A stretch of DNA of 24,286 bases from Sphaeroforma sirkka (lineage: Eukaryota; Opisthokonta; Ichthyosporea; Ichthyophonida), in the NCBI GenBank assembly GCA_001586965.3, contig LUCW03000064.1, positions 5,001 through 29,286 of the forward strand, read 5' to 3'. A program made the translations under genes and the position numbers. The notes beneath the pieces were generated by a model. It did not search any database. It had not been told where the DNA came from and saw only the letters and a list, made by a program, of their open reading frames with translations. Positions 10,521-20,101 of the stretch are shown piece by piece. Positions within the stretch are counted from its first letter, which is position 1. Each line of letters opens with the position of its first letter.

Positions 10521-12459
10521 AAAGTGTGTTTTTGTAGATGTACAGGATATATATATATATATATATAAACGCTTTGTGTAAGATGCATTTATACATGATG
10601 TATATACATGTTTGATTTTTCAAAATTGTATGTAGAGTGGTTTTTAATGGACTGTATCTGAACCTCATTTCTGTTGATCTGTCGGCGGCTTTTGTGCGTG
10701 CTGCGGCGTGAAACAATTGGCGGGTTGCATGAGTTTGTGTACGCGTATACACGCACTATCAACATATAAGCCATACACACCCGTGTATGTATGACATATC
10801 ATTCGTTTTCGAATCGTGACCATTGTATTGTAGTGATGTGAAACAGAACCTGAATATATGTTGGTCATGAAATGTTCGACGCGTTGAGAGATTTCGCACA
10901 TGCCACGTGTGTCCGTTAATATCATATGATGTCTTATTTACGCTCTCAGTATATTCTTCAGCATGTTATATACACATTCGTAGCCTTTATGGTGAGATTA
11001 GAGTGGATGGCCGGGTGTTGTTAAATATGATTGAATTGTAGAATTACGGCAACGGGATGTAAATGTATTCAATCATACTTTTTCATCGTTCAGAGTGAAA
11101 AGCGATAGGGAAAATAAGCACAGAAGTAACAATAGGTTTTTCATTTCTAGGTGCATTCGACCGAAGTATCGAATATATACTTGTACACTATTTCTTCACC
11201 CGGGTTTTAGCGATCTACGCCCTGTTTTTATCTCGATTTTAGATGCATTTCGTTGCAAGACTAGTGCTCGTACAATCGTACATCATTTTTATTTTTATTT
11301 ATTGGGCGAGAGTTAGATCAAATTCCTCAAATTCCTGATTATCCGTTTCTTAATGTTTTATTTTTAGGTACATTCAACCGCAACAACGGATCTGCATTCG
11401 GTGGAGTGCTACGCAACGATCGTCTTAAAAACTTTGCCACTCTCACTCTGAGTGGTGTTTTCACGGACAATGTGGTATGTTCTAGAAAGTTCTAGATTAT
11501 TATGTAATATACGTATAGCTGGTTTTCTGTTATGTAAAATCCATATATTTTAACTTAGATTATGTATCATGTAACTTTGGTTTGTGTATGATGTATCATG
11601 TATATCTTAGGTTGTGTATTATGTATCATGTATATCCTAGGTTGCGTATCATGTTTCATGTATAACTTAGGTTGTGTATCATGTATTATTTTTTATAACC
11701 TAACATGTATAAAGTATCACATGTGTAATAGTGGACTACATGTGTAATATAATACTATTACATGCGTAATAGCGGACTACATGTGTGATACAATATTTGT
11801 GTATCGCTTTTATATATAAGGTGTCATATGTGTAACATGGCTTGTGTATGATATTTTGTATGTAGAATTGGCTATGTATACCGTATATATGTATAGCTTA
11901 ATTCGTATTATTGCACATTATGCACAACTTAAATCGTGCGTAATGATTTCCTAAAATTGAAGCTATATGCTTCTACTGGAAGTACAGCGCAATTTGATTT
12001 GGATTCCAATGTGGCGAATTTCCAATATCTAATAAAGCCTTGGGATTCGATATCCCAATTATTATATTACATACTATGTTATACTACTTTATGATGGGCA
12101 AGTGGCGGAATCCTGATGGAATTCTCGTACAGCGTCAATTTCCTGATGGAGCGCAATGCCGTAGACGCCATAATGAAGCGATACTAGTCGAGATTATGAT
12201 GTAGCATGCCTATCCACTAGTATATACATACTCGCACAGTCTAGAACTTCCGCTAACACCATTTAATCCTTATTTCGTCGTACAACAGGCCGACACAGGC
12301 ACCGTTGGCGATATGCGGGGGTTTGAATCCAATAGCGTTTTTGAGTTCACTCCTCAAAATATGGACCCGATTCCGGACGACACCATTGTGTTCTCATCGG
12401 ATGACGCGGTCTGTGGGGTGGTGGATGTAGGTACGGGTGCTATCAAGTGTGAGAACTAA
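3205..12459 (+). CDS. type II membrane protein with Pmp-like beta-helix repeats
   Basis: Eleven exons: 3205-3553, 4580-4638, 4848-4992, 5438-5642, 6264-6418, 7316-7371, 8352-8441, 8769-8868, 9921-10085, 11368-11474, 12289-12459. The sum is 1602 bases, so 533 residues. Intron phases are 1,0,1,2,1,0,0,1,1,0 and every junction closes. Residues 1-86 are a Ser/Thr-rich, probably cytosolic tail. Residues 87-106 are one membrane segment, with RKEWKKR before and KKR after, which favours N-in topology. The remainder is beta-rich: FxxN-type turns at 349 (YTDN), 380 (FRHN), 408 (FEDN), 444 (FNRN) and 473 (FTDN), spaced 28-36 residues, alternate with GG motifs at 330, 361, 388, 424 and 453. FxxN plus GGA[ILV] is the repeat signature of chlamydial Pmp beta-helices; a role in adhesion or at the surface is inference. 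Cysteines cluster around CGSC (138-141). There is no signal peptide. Confidence 0.8.
3694..3993. repeat. long interrupted (TA)n microsatellite, intron 1
   Basis: TA tracts broken by AAAGATG, GATA and a short unique block (about 3856-3915). The exon 1 reading frame runs on into it only as low-complexity IYIYIY. Confidence 0.95.
4160..4250. repeat. (CA)30 followed by (TA)n, intron 1
   Basis: A pure CA run from 4160 to about 4219 passes directly into TA repeats. Confidence 0.98.
4580..4638 (+). CDS. exon 2 of the beta-helix gene
   Basis: From ACTTTTCAG to a GTATGT donor: 59 bases that complete the split codon as Asp and add 19 residues (117-136), short beta-strand-like sequence with [12 protein letters not shown]. 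The phase matches both neighbours. Confidence 0.75.
4848..4992 (+). CDS. exon 3: cysteine-bearing segment
   Basis: From CACCACAG to a GTATAT donor that is itself the first unit of a long TA microsatellite. Encodes residues 137-184, starting A-C-G-S-C-Y-D-N; the Cys residues probably form disulfides outside the cytosol. Confidence 0.8.
4994..5350. repeat. (TA)41 at a splice donor, then mixed TA/TG tracts, intron 3
   Basis: An uninterrupted TA run begins in the donor dinucleotide of exon 3 and continues to about 5074. Shorter TA, GATA and TGTG tracts follow to about 5350. Confidence 0.97.
5438..5642 (+). CDS. exon 4 of the beta-helix gene
   Basis: From TTGTTTAG to a GTGTGT donor, residues 185-252. 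Alternating hydrophobic pattern with G-A-K-F, ADVELAG and LELDG turns, like helix rungs without the FxxN motif. Confidence 0.8.
6123..6172 (+). pseudogene. decayed copy of the start of exon 5
   Basis: CGTATCTCAGAAC, then TGAGGTGGACTACTAAAGTCG, mirrors 6254-6302 (acceptor plus first codons of exon 5). The open frame is broken by TGA and TAA codons. It probably arose by local duplication inside intron 4. Confidence 0.55.
6264..6418 (+). CDS. exon 5 of the beta-helix gene
   Basis: From TATCGCAG to a GTAAAG donor, residues 253-304. Contains VQFNNF and [14 protein letters not shown]. Degenerate copies of its beginning (near 6123) and of its second half (near 7097) lie in the neighbouring introns. 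Confidence 0.8.
6472..6960. repeat. complex TA/TG/CA microsatellite block, intron 5
   Basis: Almost 500 bp of TA tracts with TTTA, TGTG and CACA interruptions. A roughly 30-bp segment around a GTTTGTATATTCAT core recurs near 6670 and 6845. Confidence 0.95.
7097..7175 (+). pseudogene. second copy of the exon 5 rung (fossil or alternative exon)
   Basis: Preceded by CTGATTCAG, the sequence reads [14 protein letters not shown] where exon 5 reads [14 protein letters not shown]. Several of the differences are silent third-base changes. The frame hits TAG at about 7160. The acceptor phase would let exon 5 splice to it, giving a truncated product. Confidence 0.5.
7316..7371 (+). CDS. exon 6 of the beta-helix gene
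   Basis: From TATTGCAG to a strong GTAAGT donor: 56 bases, residues 305-323, with two cysteines (DGCEEVGG and SENCG). Phase 1 in, phase 0 out, fitting both neighbours. Confidence 0.75.
8352..8441 (+). CDS. exon 7: rung ending in YTDN
   Basis: From CAACGCAG to a GTATGT donor, exactly 30 codons (324-353): [15 protein letters not shown], then a strand, then GTYTDNY. One complete GG-to-FxxN rung on one exon. Confidence 0.85.
8486..8640. repeat. three spaced copies of a ~35-bp intron repeat
   Basis: GTTTGTA, then ATCATAGAAAT, then AGTACCAAA at 8486-8520, 8535-8570 and 8605-8640, separated by 14-34 bp of other sequence, in intron 7. Confidence 0.8.
8769..8868 (+). CDS. exon 8: rung ending in FRHN
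   Basis: From GATGCACAG to a GTATGT donor, residues 354-386 plus one base: [16 protein letters not shown], then [12 protein letters not shown]. It has no Met in frame, so it is easy to miss, but it fits in phase between exons 7 and 9. Confidence 0.85.
9689..9920. repeat. 75-bp tandem repeat abutting the exon 9 acceptor
   Basis: Copy 1 is 9689-9763 and copy 2 is 9764-9838; a deleted and a partial copy follow to 9920. TACTAAAC, resembling a branch-point consensus, occurs at 9744, 9849 and 9897. The last is 16 bp before the acceptor AG. Confidence 0.85.
9921..10085 (+). CDS. exon 9: FEDN rung plus half of the next
   Basis: From ATATACAG to a strong GTGAGT donor, residues 387-441 plus one base. 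Contains [30 protein letters not shown] and NMTIT. The acceptor follows directly on a 75-bp repeat array. Confidence 0.9.
10118..10570. repeat. inverted GTAT/GTATAT microsatellite arrays, intron 9
   Basis: A left block (10133-10212) of ATGC, GTAT and GTATAT units faces a right block (10278-10378) that is close to its reverse complement, around a TA/CA centre. A third block in the original orientation follows from about 10415. Confidence 0.85.
11137..11262 (+). pseudogene. two degenerate copies of the exon 10 start
   Basis: TTTCTAGGTGCATTCGACCG at 11143-11162 and TTTTAGATGCATTTCGTTGCAAG at about 11236-11258 both resemble the real acceptor plus first codons at 11362 onward (TTTTTAGGTACATTCAACCG). 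Neither continues as a rung. Confidence 0.45.
11368..11474 (+). CDS. exon 10: FNRN to FTDN rung
   Basis: From TTTTTAG to a GTATGT donor, residues 442-477: [15 protein letters not shown] ... [12 protein letters not shown]. Two degenerate copies of its acceptor and first codons lie just upstream. Confidence 0.9.
11552..11800. repeat. 30-bp and 41-bp tandem repeats, intron 10
   Basis: Copies starting at 11573, 11604, 11634 and 11664 share the form ATCTTAGGTTGTGTAT, then CATGTAT, with a 30-31-bp period. A partial copy starts at 11552. Two 41-bp copies (11719 and 11760) beginning ACATGTGTAATAGTGGACTA follow. Confidence 0.85.
12289..12459 (+). CDS. exon 11: C-terminal cap
   Basis: From GTACAACAG to TAA at 12457-12459, residues 478-533. 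Acidic sequence with two late cysteines (AVCGVV and IKCEN); probably caps the helix. There is no second membrane segment or anchor signal. Confidence 0.9.
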   Translation, partial: ADTGTVGDMRGFESNSVFEFTPQNMDPIPDDTIVFSSDDAVCGVVDVGTGAIKCEN

Positions 12460-12465
12460 GATATT

Positions 12466-12575
12466 TGGGTTAAAAATAGAACAGTATACACGGATGGGTC
12501 AAAATAGAACAGTGTGCACGGATGGGTTAAAAATAGAACAGTGTGCACGGATGGCGTATCAATAGAACACAGAGC
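12466..12575. repeat. 28-29-bp minisatellite directly after the beta-helix gene stop
   Basis: Copies at 12466-12494, 12495-12522 and 12523-12551 follow the pattern TGGGTTAAAAATAGAACAGT, then a nine-base end; a fourth degenerate copy follows. It starts 7 bp past the TAA, so it should lie in the 3' UTR. Confidence 0.95.
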
Positions 12576-12716
12576 AAAGGAAGGGCAAGTTATAAGAACA
12601 GAACGGGGTGCGGCGGTTGTACGGGTAGGGGCGTCTGGTGGCACAGGTCATTTGCCATAGAAAACCAGACAATACGGTTAGTACTGCTAGCTGGACACAC
12701 ACATTCACACACGCAG

Positions 12717-12841
12717 ACACACAAACACATACACGTATACATAGGCAGACACACAGCACGTACACATATACATACGCAGACACACAACACATACACGTAT
12801 ACATACGCAGACACACAACGCATACAAGTATACATACGCAG
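12717..12841. repeat. four-copy 31-bp CA-rich minisatellite
   Basis: Copies of 32, 31, 31 and 31 bp, each ending in ATAC(G)CAG, start at 12717, 12749, 12780 and 12811. Open frames across it on both strands are products of the periodicity. Confidence 0.9.
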
Positions 12842-13337
12842 ATACCTCGCACGGATGCTTGCGCACGTCAATACAACACATCAATACACGCACACAATGC
12901 CACGGGTTTTATGTCACCTGCACTGTATTGTGCACTTGCGACATCTGAGCGTTCAGGGTTTCTCATGGCATCGCTGTATGGTATGGTGCTCATTGCATAT
13001 GATCTGCCGCGGGGTTGCGACAAATGGCATGCATGCACAGCACCATGAGTGGCACCACTTTTTAATACACGTGTAGACGCTGATCAGATGGCAGTCAGGG
13101 ATGTACTCGACTCAGTCAGGTGACCCACTTGCAGGTAGTCAAGGGTGTACGCTGTCTTGTCAAGAACATGAAGACCTCGAGGGTCGGTTGACTTTGAGTT
13201 GCGGGCCTTATTCTACAGTCCTTTCTTGTTGTATATACCACACGATGGTGGCGCACATGTGTGTGTGGTGATGTAATGCGGGGACGTGGACACGTCTGCG
13301 TGCGCGGGAAAGCAATACACATTCTACTTTCAAAGCA

Positions 13338-13647
13338 CTGTGGTGGTCAGGCATAGACAATTAAAGAGGATTAAATATCTGAGATTGGCAGAGACAGAGC
13401 GCTGTAGGGATTGGTGGAGCACATTGTTAGGAGACACTGTGTGGAGATGTGTGTGATGGTGGCTGTGGAGATTGAAACACCGGCAGTCGTAAAGGTATAT
13501 GGTAGTATAAGAGGAGAGAAGATACGTACAGCTAAATCATGGCTGCATGGCATGGTATTGGGGATGAAAGTAAACAGTGCTAGTGTAGCGATGAATATTT
13601 GGGGAGCCGGTGGCCGATTAAATTTGAATATAAGGGTGGAAAATTAA
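13338..13647 (+). other. cryptic coding-like block, unrecognised
   Basis: Between minisatellites and microsatellites lies a higher-GC stretch. One + frame is open from about 13338 to a TGA near 13457 (RQLKRIKYLRLAETERCRD, then WWSTLLGD). A second + frame, from ATG 13411 to TAA 13647, gives 78 residues including GSIRGEKIRTAK. The overlap of two coding-like frames would suit a frameshifted remnant of a gene or mobile element. I recognise no domain and see no clear splice signals. A 7-bp inverted repeat (AGTGGTC at 13754, GACCACT at 13791) lies downstream. Confidence 0.2.
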
Positions 13648-13895
13648 GTAGGTTGCCAATTCTGTAACAGAGAAAACAATCGGGCAGACATGGCCCAGAA
13701 CACAAGGGAAATGGTGGGACTTTGAAAAGTGTGCAATTACCTAGTCATCCGATAGTGGTCAATTAGCAGGGATCGGCTTAGGCGGAAGGCGACCACTGAA
13801 CTCACCGACAAGGCTTGTATGATTCTTATTCGGGTTTGAATATTAAAGTTGCGGATGCTAGATTAGAGCACATATGTACGTACTACTCTATAATA

Positions 13896-13924
13896 TATTT
13901 ATATATATATATATATACATTTGA

Positions 13925-13985
<61 letters not shown>
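13896..13985. repeat. (TA)n microsatellite
   Basis: TA tracts with one TTGAA interruption near 13920, in the intergenic region between the convergent genes. Confidence 0.95.
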
Positions 13986-13987
<2 letters not shown>

Positions 13988-14169
13988 TAAGCACATTTGT
14001 AAATATTTAAAAGTATCTATACATTTGTAAATATTTATATATATTCATACAATGTATTCAGTTTGTTATCATTCACTCGTACTCGGGTCGATAAGAAAAA
14101 CAGGCTTCACTATTACTAAGTATGGTATGTACATTTTAAAATATTTATGTTTGTAACATATTTAAAAAG

Positions 14170-14177
<8 letters not shown>

Positions 14178-14251
<74 letters not shown>

Positions 14252-14520
14252 TATACATATATGTGCGTGTGTAATGTGTATGTATGTATGTACATATATA
14301 CGCATGTATGCATGTATGTATGTATGTATGTATGTATGCATGTATGTATGTATAATGTATGTATGTATGTATATGTGTATGTATGTATGTTTGTATGTAT
14401 GTATGTATGTATGTATGTATGTATGTATGTATGTATATATGTATGTATGTATGTATGTATGAATCTATGTGTGTATACATGTATGCATGTAGTTACATAT
14501 GTATGTATGCATATATATAT
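14178..14520. repeat. (TA)n followed by a long (GTAT)n array
   Basis: A TA run to about 14245, then roughly 240 bp dominated by GTAT with GCAT variants on the + strand. The IYIYIY and MYVCMYVC open frames over it are artefacts. Confidence 0.95.
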
Positions 14521-14599
14521 AAAAACAGTGTGTATATATATAAATATATATAAAACAGTATATATGTATACATGTTAAAAGCAGTATGTATCCATATAT

Positions 14600-15970
14600 G
14601 TAAAAATGAATGAATGGATGTACGTTATGTATCTACCTATTTATGTACATATGCACATATCTTGCGAATCGACTGGTTTGACGGTCGAGTGTTGGGTGTT
14701 TGAATTGATACTCAAATAGATGTGCAAAGTGAAGCTACGACAACATCGGCGGTAGTCTTTTATTTTATATTTTTGGCACTGTGATATCAGTTGTTACTAC
14801 ACATAGAATTTCAGTCTTCGAAAGTGGTGAAAAACAGGGTTTCCATACACTGTAGTAGTTCCTATATATCTAAAGTATGTTATTGTTCCCACTGCAATAG
14901 TTTCCGAGACCCGCCTAAGTAGGTGAGAAGGAGATCCACTCAACGCACCCATCATGCAATGTTCCTGAAATCTTGTTTCCGCTCATTCTCATCCAGTAGT
15001 TTAGTTCAAACTAATCGGTGCGGTGTATTTTGGAGAGGCGTGTGTGCTATTCCGACTGATTCGATGTGGTGTGGCCTAAGGGTTGTGTTGTTCAGACTAA
15101 TTCGTTGTGTGGAAATTAGTTCGCACTAGTTCATTTCAATTCACAGTGTGCTAGTTTACGAGTCTGGCCCGTCCTAAATAAGTGTGTGTATTTTGAAATA
15201 ATTCAGTGTGATGTGATCCGACGTGGACAGTGTAAAGAACACGTTTTCCATAATGTACATCAGTAAAATGTTCTACCAGTCCGACAGTATAAAGCTATAA
15301 TTTGCGACAAAAGCTCCTCGTCGGGAATCAAAATACAACGGTCCTTGCCCCGTATATACGACATGTTGAGATTTTCAGATCTTCACCGCTTCGCATTGTT
15401 CCTCCTTAAAACAAGTGGTACCGAACTTGCAACGCCCCTTGCGACAACACACCACCAGCGCCAGCGTCGATTGAGTTCCACTGGTGTTCTCATTTCCGCT
15501 CACTGCGGATGATGAACTGTGCCCTTCCCAATAAGAGACTTGTATGTACATGGGCTATTATACTCGCTGATACACGGGCATCTGGGCATGGCTACACCCA
15601 AGAAAGTGCGCACCTTTTTACACTTTGTTTACGTGTACACAATACACGTGTACGTACATTTGTAAGCGTCACCACGGCTACCTGCAAGCGAGCAACCAGC
15701 TCATATAACGCCAACCCAACGAGTGAATATGAACCTATGTCTCGCCTAAGAAGCCAGCCTGAACAAGCACACGGCCTATAGACAAGTATGCATACACCGC
15801 ATGAACAGAACTTGTGCAGGTTTCATGTACCTAAGTGTATACCCAGTTCAGCTCCTGCAGAATAGTCGGACTCAGCCACGCCTACCAGCGCCAATCCAGC
15901 AGTGCCACACGCCCAGAGACGACGCCAATGTGCACTCCCTCAGGTATCGAATACAGAGCGACTTGATACA
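14600..15970. other. intergenic stretch without a supported gene
   Basis: Mixed composition without long microsatellites. Weak internal echoes occur (ACTAATCGGTGCGG, ACTGATTCGATGTGG and ACTAATTCGTTGTG at 15013-15108). Open frames at 14923-15129 and 15509-15781 show no domain, and I found no splice-consistent continuation for them. Confidence 0.4.
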
Positions 15971-16065
15971 CAGCGTGTCTGTGTCTACAGTACATACACA
16001 GCGTGTCTGTGTCTACAGTACATACACAGCGTGTCTGTGTCTACAGTACATACACAGCGTACCTG
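15971..16065. repeat. 28-bp minisatellite just past the RGS gene stop
   Basis: Three perfect 28-bp copies (15971-15998, 15999-16026, 16027-16054) starting CAGCGTGTCTGTGTCTACAG, then a partial copy. They lie 70 bp beyond the minus-strand stop codon. Confidence 0.97.
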
Positions 16066-16123
16066 TTTGCTCAATATATGTAGGTATATACCCATTGTGC
16101 GCTAGTATACATACATATGCATC

Positions 16124-16377
16124 TCATATGTGTTCAGCCACCACCTTCACGGCCAACCCTGCACGTTCACTCGCCCACATGCGACGCACGTGTGCGCTAA
16201 CCTCCGCATCGGCTAAGAAGTCAGCCTTAACTGACATAAGCATGGAACATACCCTCTCCTCAGCTTCATCCAGGGACCGTAAAAGAGCATCGCTGATGAG
16301 ATCAGACCTCAGATAAGACATTTCGTCTAGGATAGCTTCTTTAGTATGACTGGAGATGTTTATTTCCATTAAAGGCT
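16124..16377 (-). CDS. exon 8: C-terminal half of the RGS domain
   Basis: From CACAAACAG to TGA at 16126-16124, residues 569-652. Begins [16 protein letters not shown], continues with [12 protein letters not shown] and ADFLAD, and ends about 30 residues past the domain. Confidence 0.88.
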
Positions 16378-16552
16378 CTGTTTGTGATAGGGGCAATGGA
16401 GGATTGAATTGATAAAAGTGAGCAAACTATGAACGACCGACGATCAAGCAATATCTCTACATCTATGTATATGTATATAAATACATATATATATATATAT
16501 ATAAAGTATATATATTTAGATATAAAAACATATACAAATATATAAATACACA

Positions 16553-16634
<82 letters not shown>

Positions 16635-16640
16635 TATATG

Positions 16641-16671
<31 letters not shown>

Positions 16672-17764
16672 ATACTGATTTACTTGTACGAAAACCCACA
16701 CATTCAGATGCATAATAATATATACAAATATGTATATTTTGCCTGAACATTCTCGTCCGCAGTCGCGCTGTATTCAACACATAGGCGATGATGCAGTGAG
16801 ATTAGCTCCATGTTCATATATATAACCCCCCACAAGACAGACATCGAAATGCATACAGACACATGCCCATCCATAAATGCTCTCAACTATACAGATTAAG
16901 GAGAGTAGTAGTACAGAAAAATAAACATGCATAAATACATGCCTGGGATAGAAATGTGGCGTTCGATAAGCGCCTGAACCATCGCGGCCACGGTTGCATT
17001 ACGTATACCATGTCCTGATTCAGCATGGTTCGTGACACTGCTCAGAGCATTCCTGACATTCAGCATGCCTTTCAAAAATATCACATTTTCTGTACAATAC
17101 ATCTTGGCACAGCTCTCCGTGAACTTTTCCGACAAGTATGGATCGGATAGCACATCATCGAACCCCCTGAGATATGGCATATGATTTGCGAGTTTAGTTG
17201 TTCAGGTTTAGTACACATGTCGATGGGTAACAGTGGGGGCACTATTGGCTAGTATAGTGGACAAATAAAGAGTGGTAAACTAAACGGCAAAGCAGATCTA
17301 AACTAATACTTGATATTTCTTTGTCTGATGCAGTGTACCCTGGAAAAAAAACTCTTCCCGTACCTAGACCCAAGTTCAGCGGCTATCCCCCACAAATCTA
17401 ATCCCCCCAAGAAGGACGCGCGCATTTTTCGCCCCGTTATCTTCACCAAAGCGGGACCCAATATCTCGAGCCAGATGACAAATAGCGTAGCAGGCGTCAT
17501 GAAATAAAAGGACAGCACAGCAACTATATCCAGGCGTCCGAGAATGCCCTCGTATATTAGCTGAAACGAGAACATGCCGAAAACCATCGCACCAATACGC
17601 AATGTGCTGTAATGGGTAAGACAGTAAAGCGAGTATGAGCTGTTTGTGAAAAGTTCACCGGAAAGTATATCTGTGACACATTACGTGTGTATACTGGGAA
17701 GGGTTGATATAAATTAACTTCAATATACAGATATGTATATACACGTATATACGCATATATCTAT

Positions 17765-17857
<93 letters not shown>

Positions 17858-18914
17858 CATAGCAGAAGCATAAGTATAAGTACAAGTACACATACTTGTA
17901 TACATTCGTACTTAATTACATATGTTCATATATAATACATGTATACATAATTTCGGATGTTCATATAATATATATGTATATACATTTATATATATACACA
18001 TATATACTAAAAGATATATTAATATACATACTTATGCATGCATACATACATTTGAGATTATATACATACATACATATACATATATATAAAATATATAGAT
18101 ATGTATGCATATATATATATATATAAATATATAGATATATATACATATATATATATATATATAAATATGTAGATATATATAAATATATGAATATATAGAT
18201 ATATATACATAAATAAATATATACATATATACATAGATATATAGATACAAATATGAATATTATCAACGATTGACCTAGTCTCTATAATGTATACGCTAGT
18301 AGATAGCACTGGCTTCGGCAGCACAACTTTGCTCGCTCTAGCATATATCTGGTACGAAACAGAGTACTGTACATGCGAAAGGGTACCTACATAACTAGAA
18401 GCCACACGCAAGAGAAAAATGTTGCACAAAATTCTACAAAAGGACTGCTAACTATTGCCTGATATTTATATGCGATGAGAATTGTCCCGTCTTGTTTCGA
18501 ACATACGAGGCTACATCAGTAGACATTTGTACCTTCATATATATAGGAACGAATAAGGCTACAGTTATGTGCACACACACACATATGTATATATAATTAC
18601 GGTTAAAAAAACAAGAGATCTCACCTGCTAAAGTCCACAAGAATCGAGGAAATACGCTTGATTTTCCAGATGTAGAACCCGCACTCGGCGAAGAAGAATA
18701 TATACACGCCAAAAACTGGCCAGTATAGCTATATATCGAAGTGAGTTGACAGAGTATGTCAGAAAAAACCGTGTGAAAAGAAACGGAGAATCATGAATGA
18801 TAATAAAAAATACATTATGAAAACAATAGAATGCAATGCCCTACAAGACAAGTATATACCTATCCTATACATATATAAATACATATATATGTGTGTGTAT
18901 GTTTATGTCCATGG

Positions 18915-18946
<32 letters not shown>

Positions 18947-19211
18947 ATATATGCATATAAATATATATATGTATATAGATATCAGTATAATATATATATA
19001 AGTAATATATATATATATACATACACACATACACACATATATATAGTATATATATATATACACGTAAATATACATATTTGGATGATAAAAATGTAATACG
19101 TACATATGTATAATATATTTATAAATAATATAACATGCATATACAAAATATATATGTATGCATAGTATATCCGCAAATACACATATATATGTATAGTTGT
19201 ATATAAAACGC

Positions 19212-19257
<46 letters not shown>

Positions 19258-19352
19258 GCAATCAACATAAACATGAATATATATTATAACACTATATAAA
19301 AGCATAGCTATAACATAATATTTTATATATATTATATTATGTTTATGTTATG

Positions 19353-19409
<57 letters not shown>

Positions 19410-20044
19410 GTAATCAATATAAACATGATATATATGTTATATTACTATAAACAGGCATAATATATGTTATATTATGTTATGTTATGTTATGTTATGTTTA
19501 TATCATATATATATATATATATATGTGTGTGCATGTTTTTGTACACACATGTATACATACATACATACATACATGTATATGTATGGATATATATAAGGAT
19601 TTGTGGGCGTGCATGCATGTATGCTGCGGACACAAAACACAAAACACACACACATATATATATGCGTACGCATATATAAAAAATTAATGTATATATATAT
19701 ATATATATATTATATATATTTATATAACATTAATAAAATAATATATATGTATGTTTTGCATGTATATATGTAATAGACATATACATACTATTTTAGTAAA
19801 CATCACACACATCATCAATACAAATATATATATATAAATATATATATGTGTGTATGTATTAATGTAAACATATACATTTATACATGTGTGTATATATACT
19901 GAATGTATATGTATGCATTACTGCATGTATGCATATGCATACATATGTATATATATATACATGTAAAACATACATTATTATTTTTTTCACATGTGTAAGT
20001 ATATGAATATGAATGAATCCAAGAAACACACACACACACACACA

Positions 20045-20101
<57 letters not shown>

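Noticed and set aside
3205..12459. Recent bacterial origin of the Pmp-like gene
   Set aside because: Ten introns, some dividing the repeats at regular places, and intronic exon fossils point to long residence in a eukaryotic genome. Short FxxN and GG motifs alone cannot show transfer.
12559..13076. Overlapping + and - open frames with HTHTQTH or CVCLRMYTC repeats
   Set aside because: They follow the 31-bp CA-rich minisatellite and show no domain or splice support.
15971..16065. CRISPR-like array
   Set aside because: The 28-bp units abut with no spacers, in a eukaryotic context; it is a minisatellite. The same holds for 1868-1923 and 12466-12575.
15801..16316. 171-codon + frame
   Set aside because: It crosses the 28-bp minisatellite and then runs antisense to the RGS-encoding exon 8.
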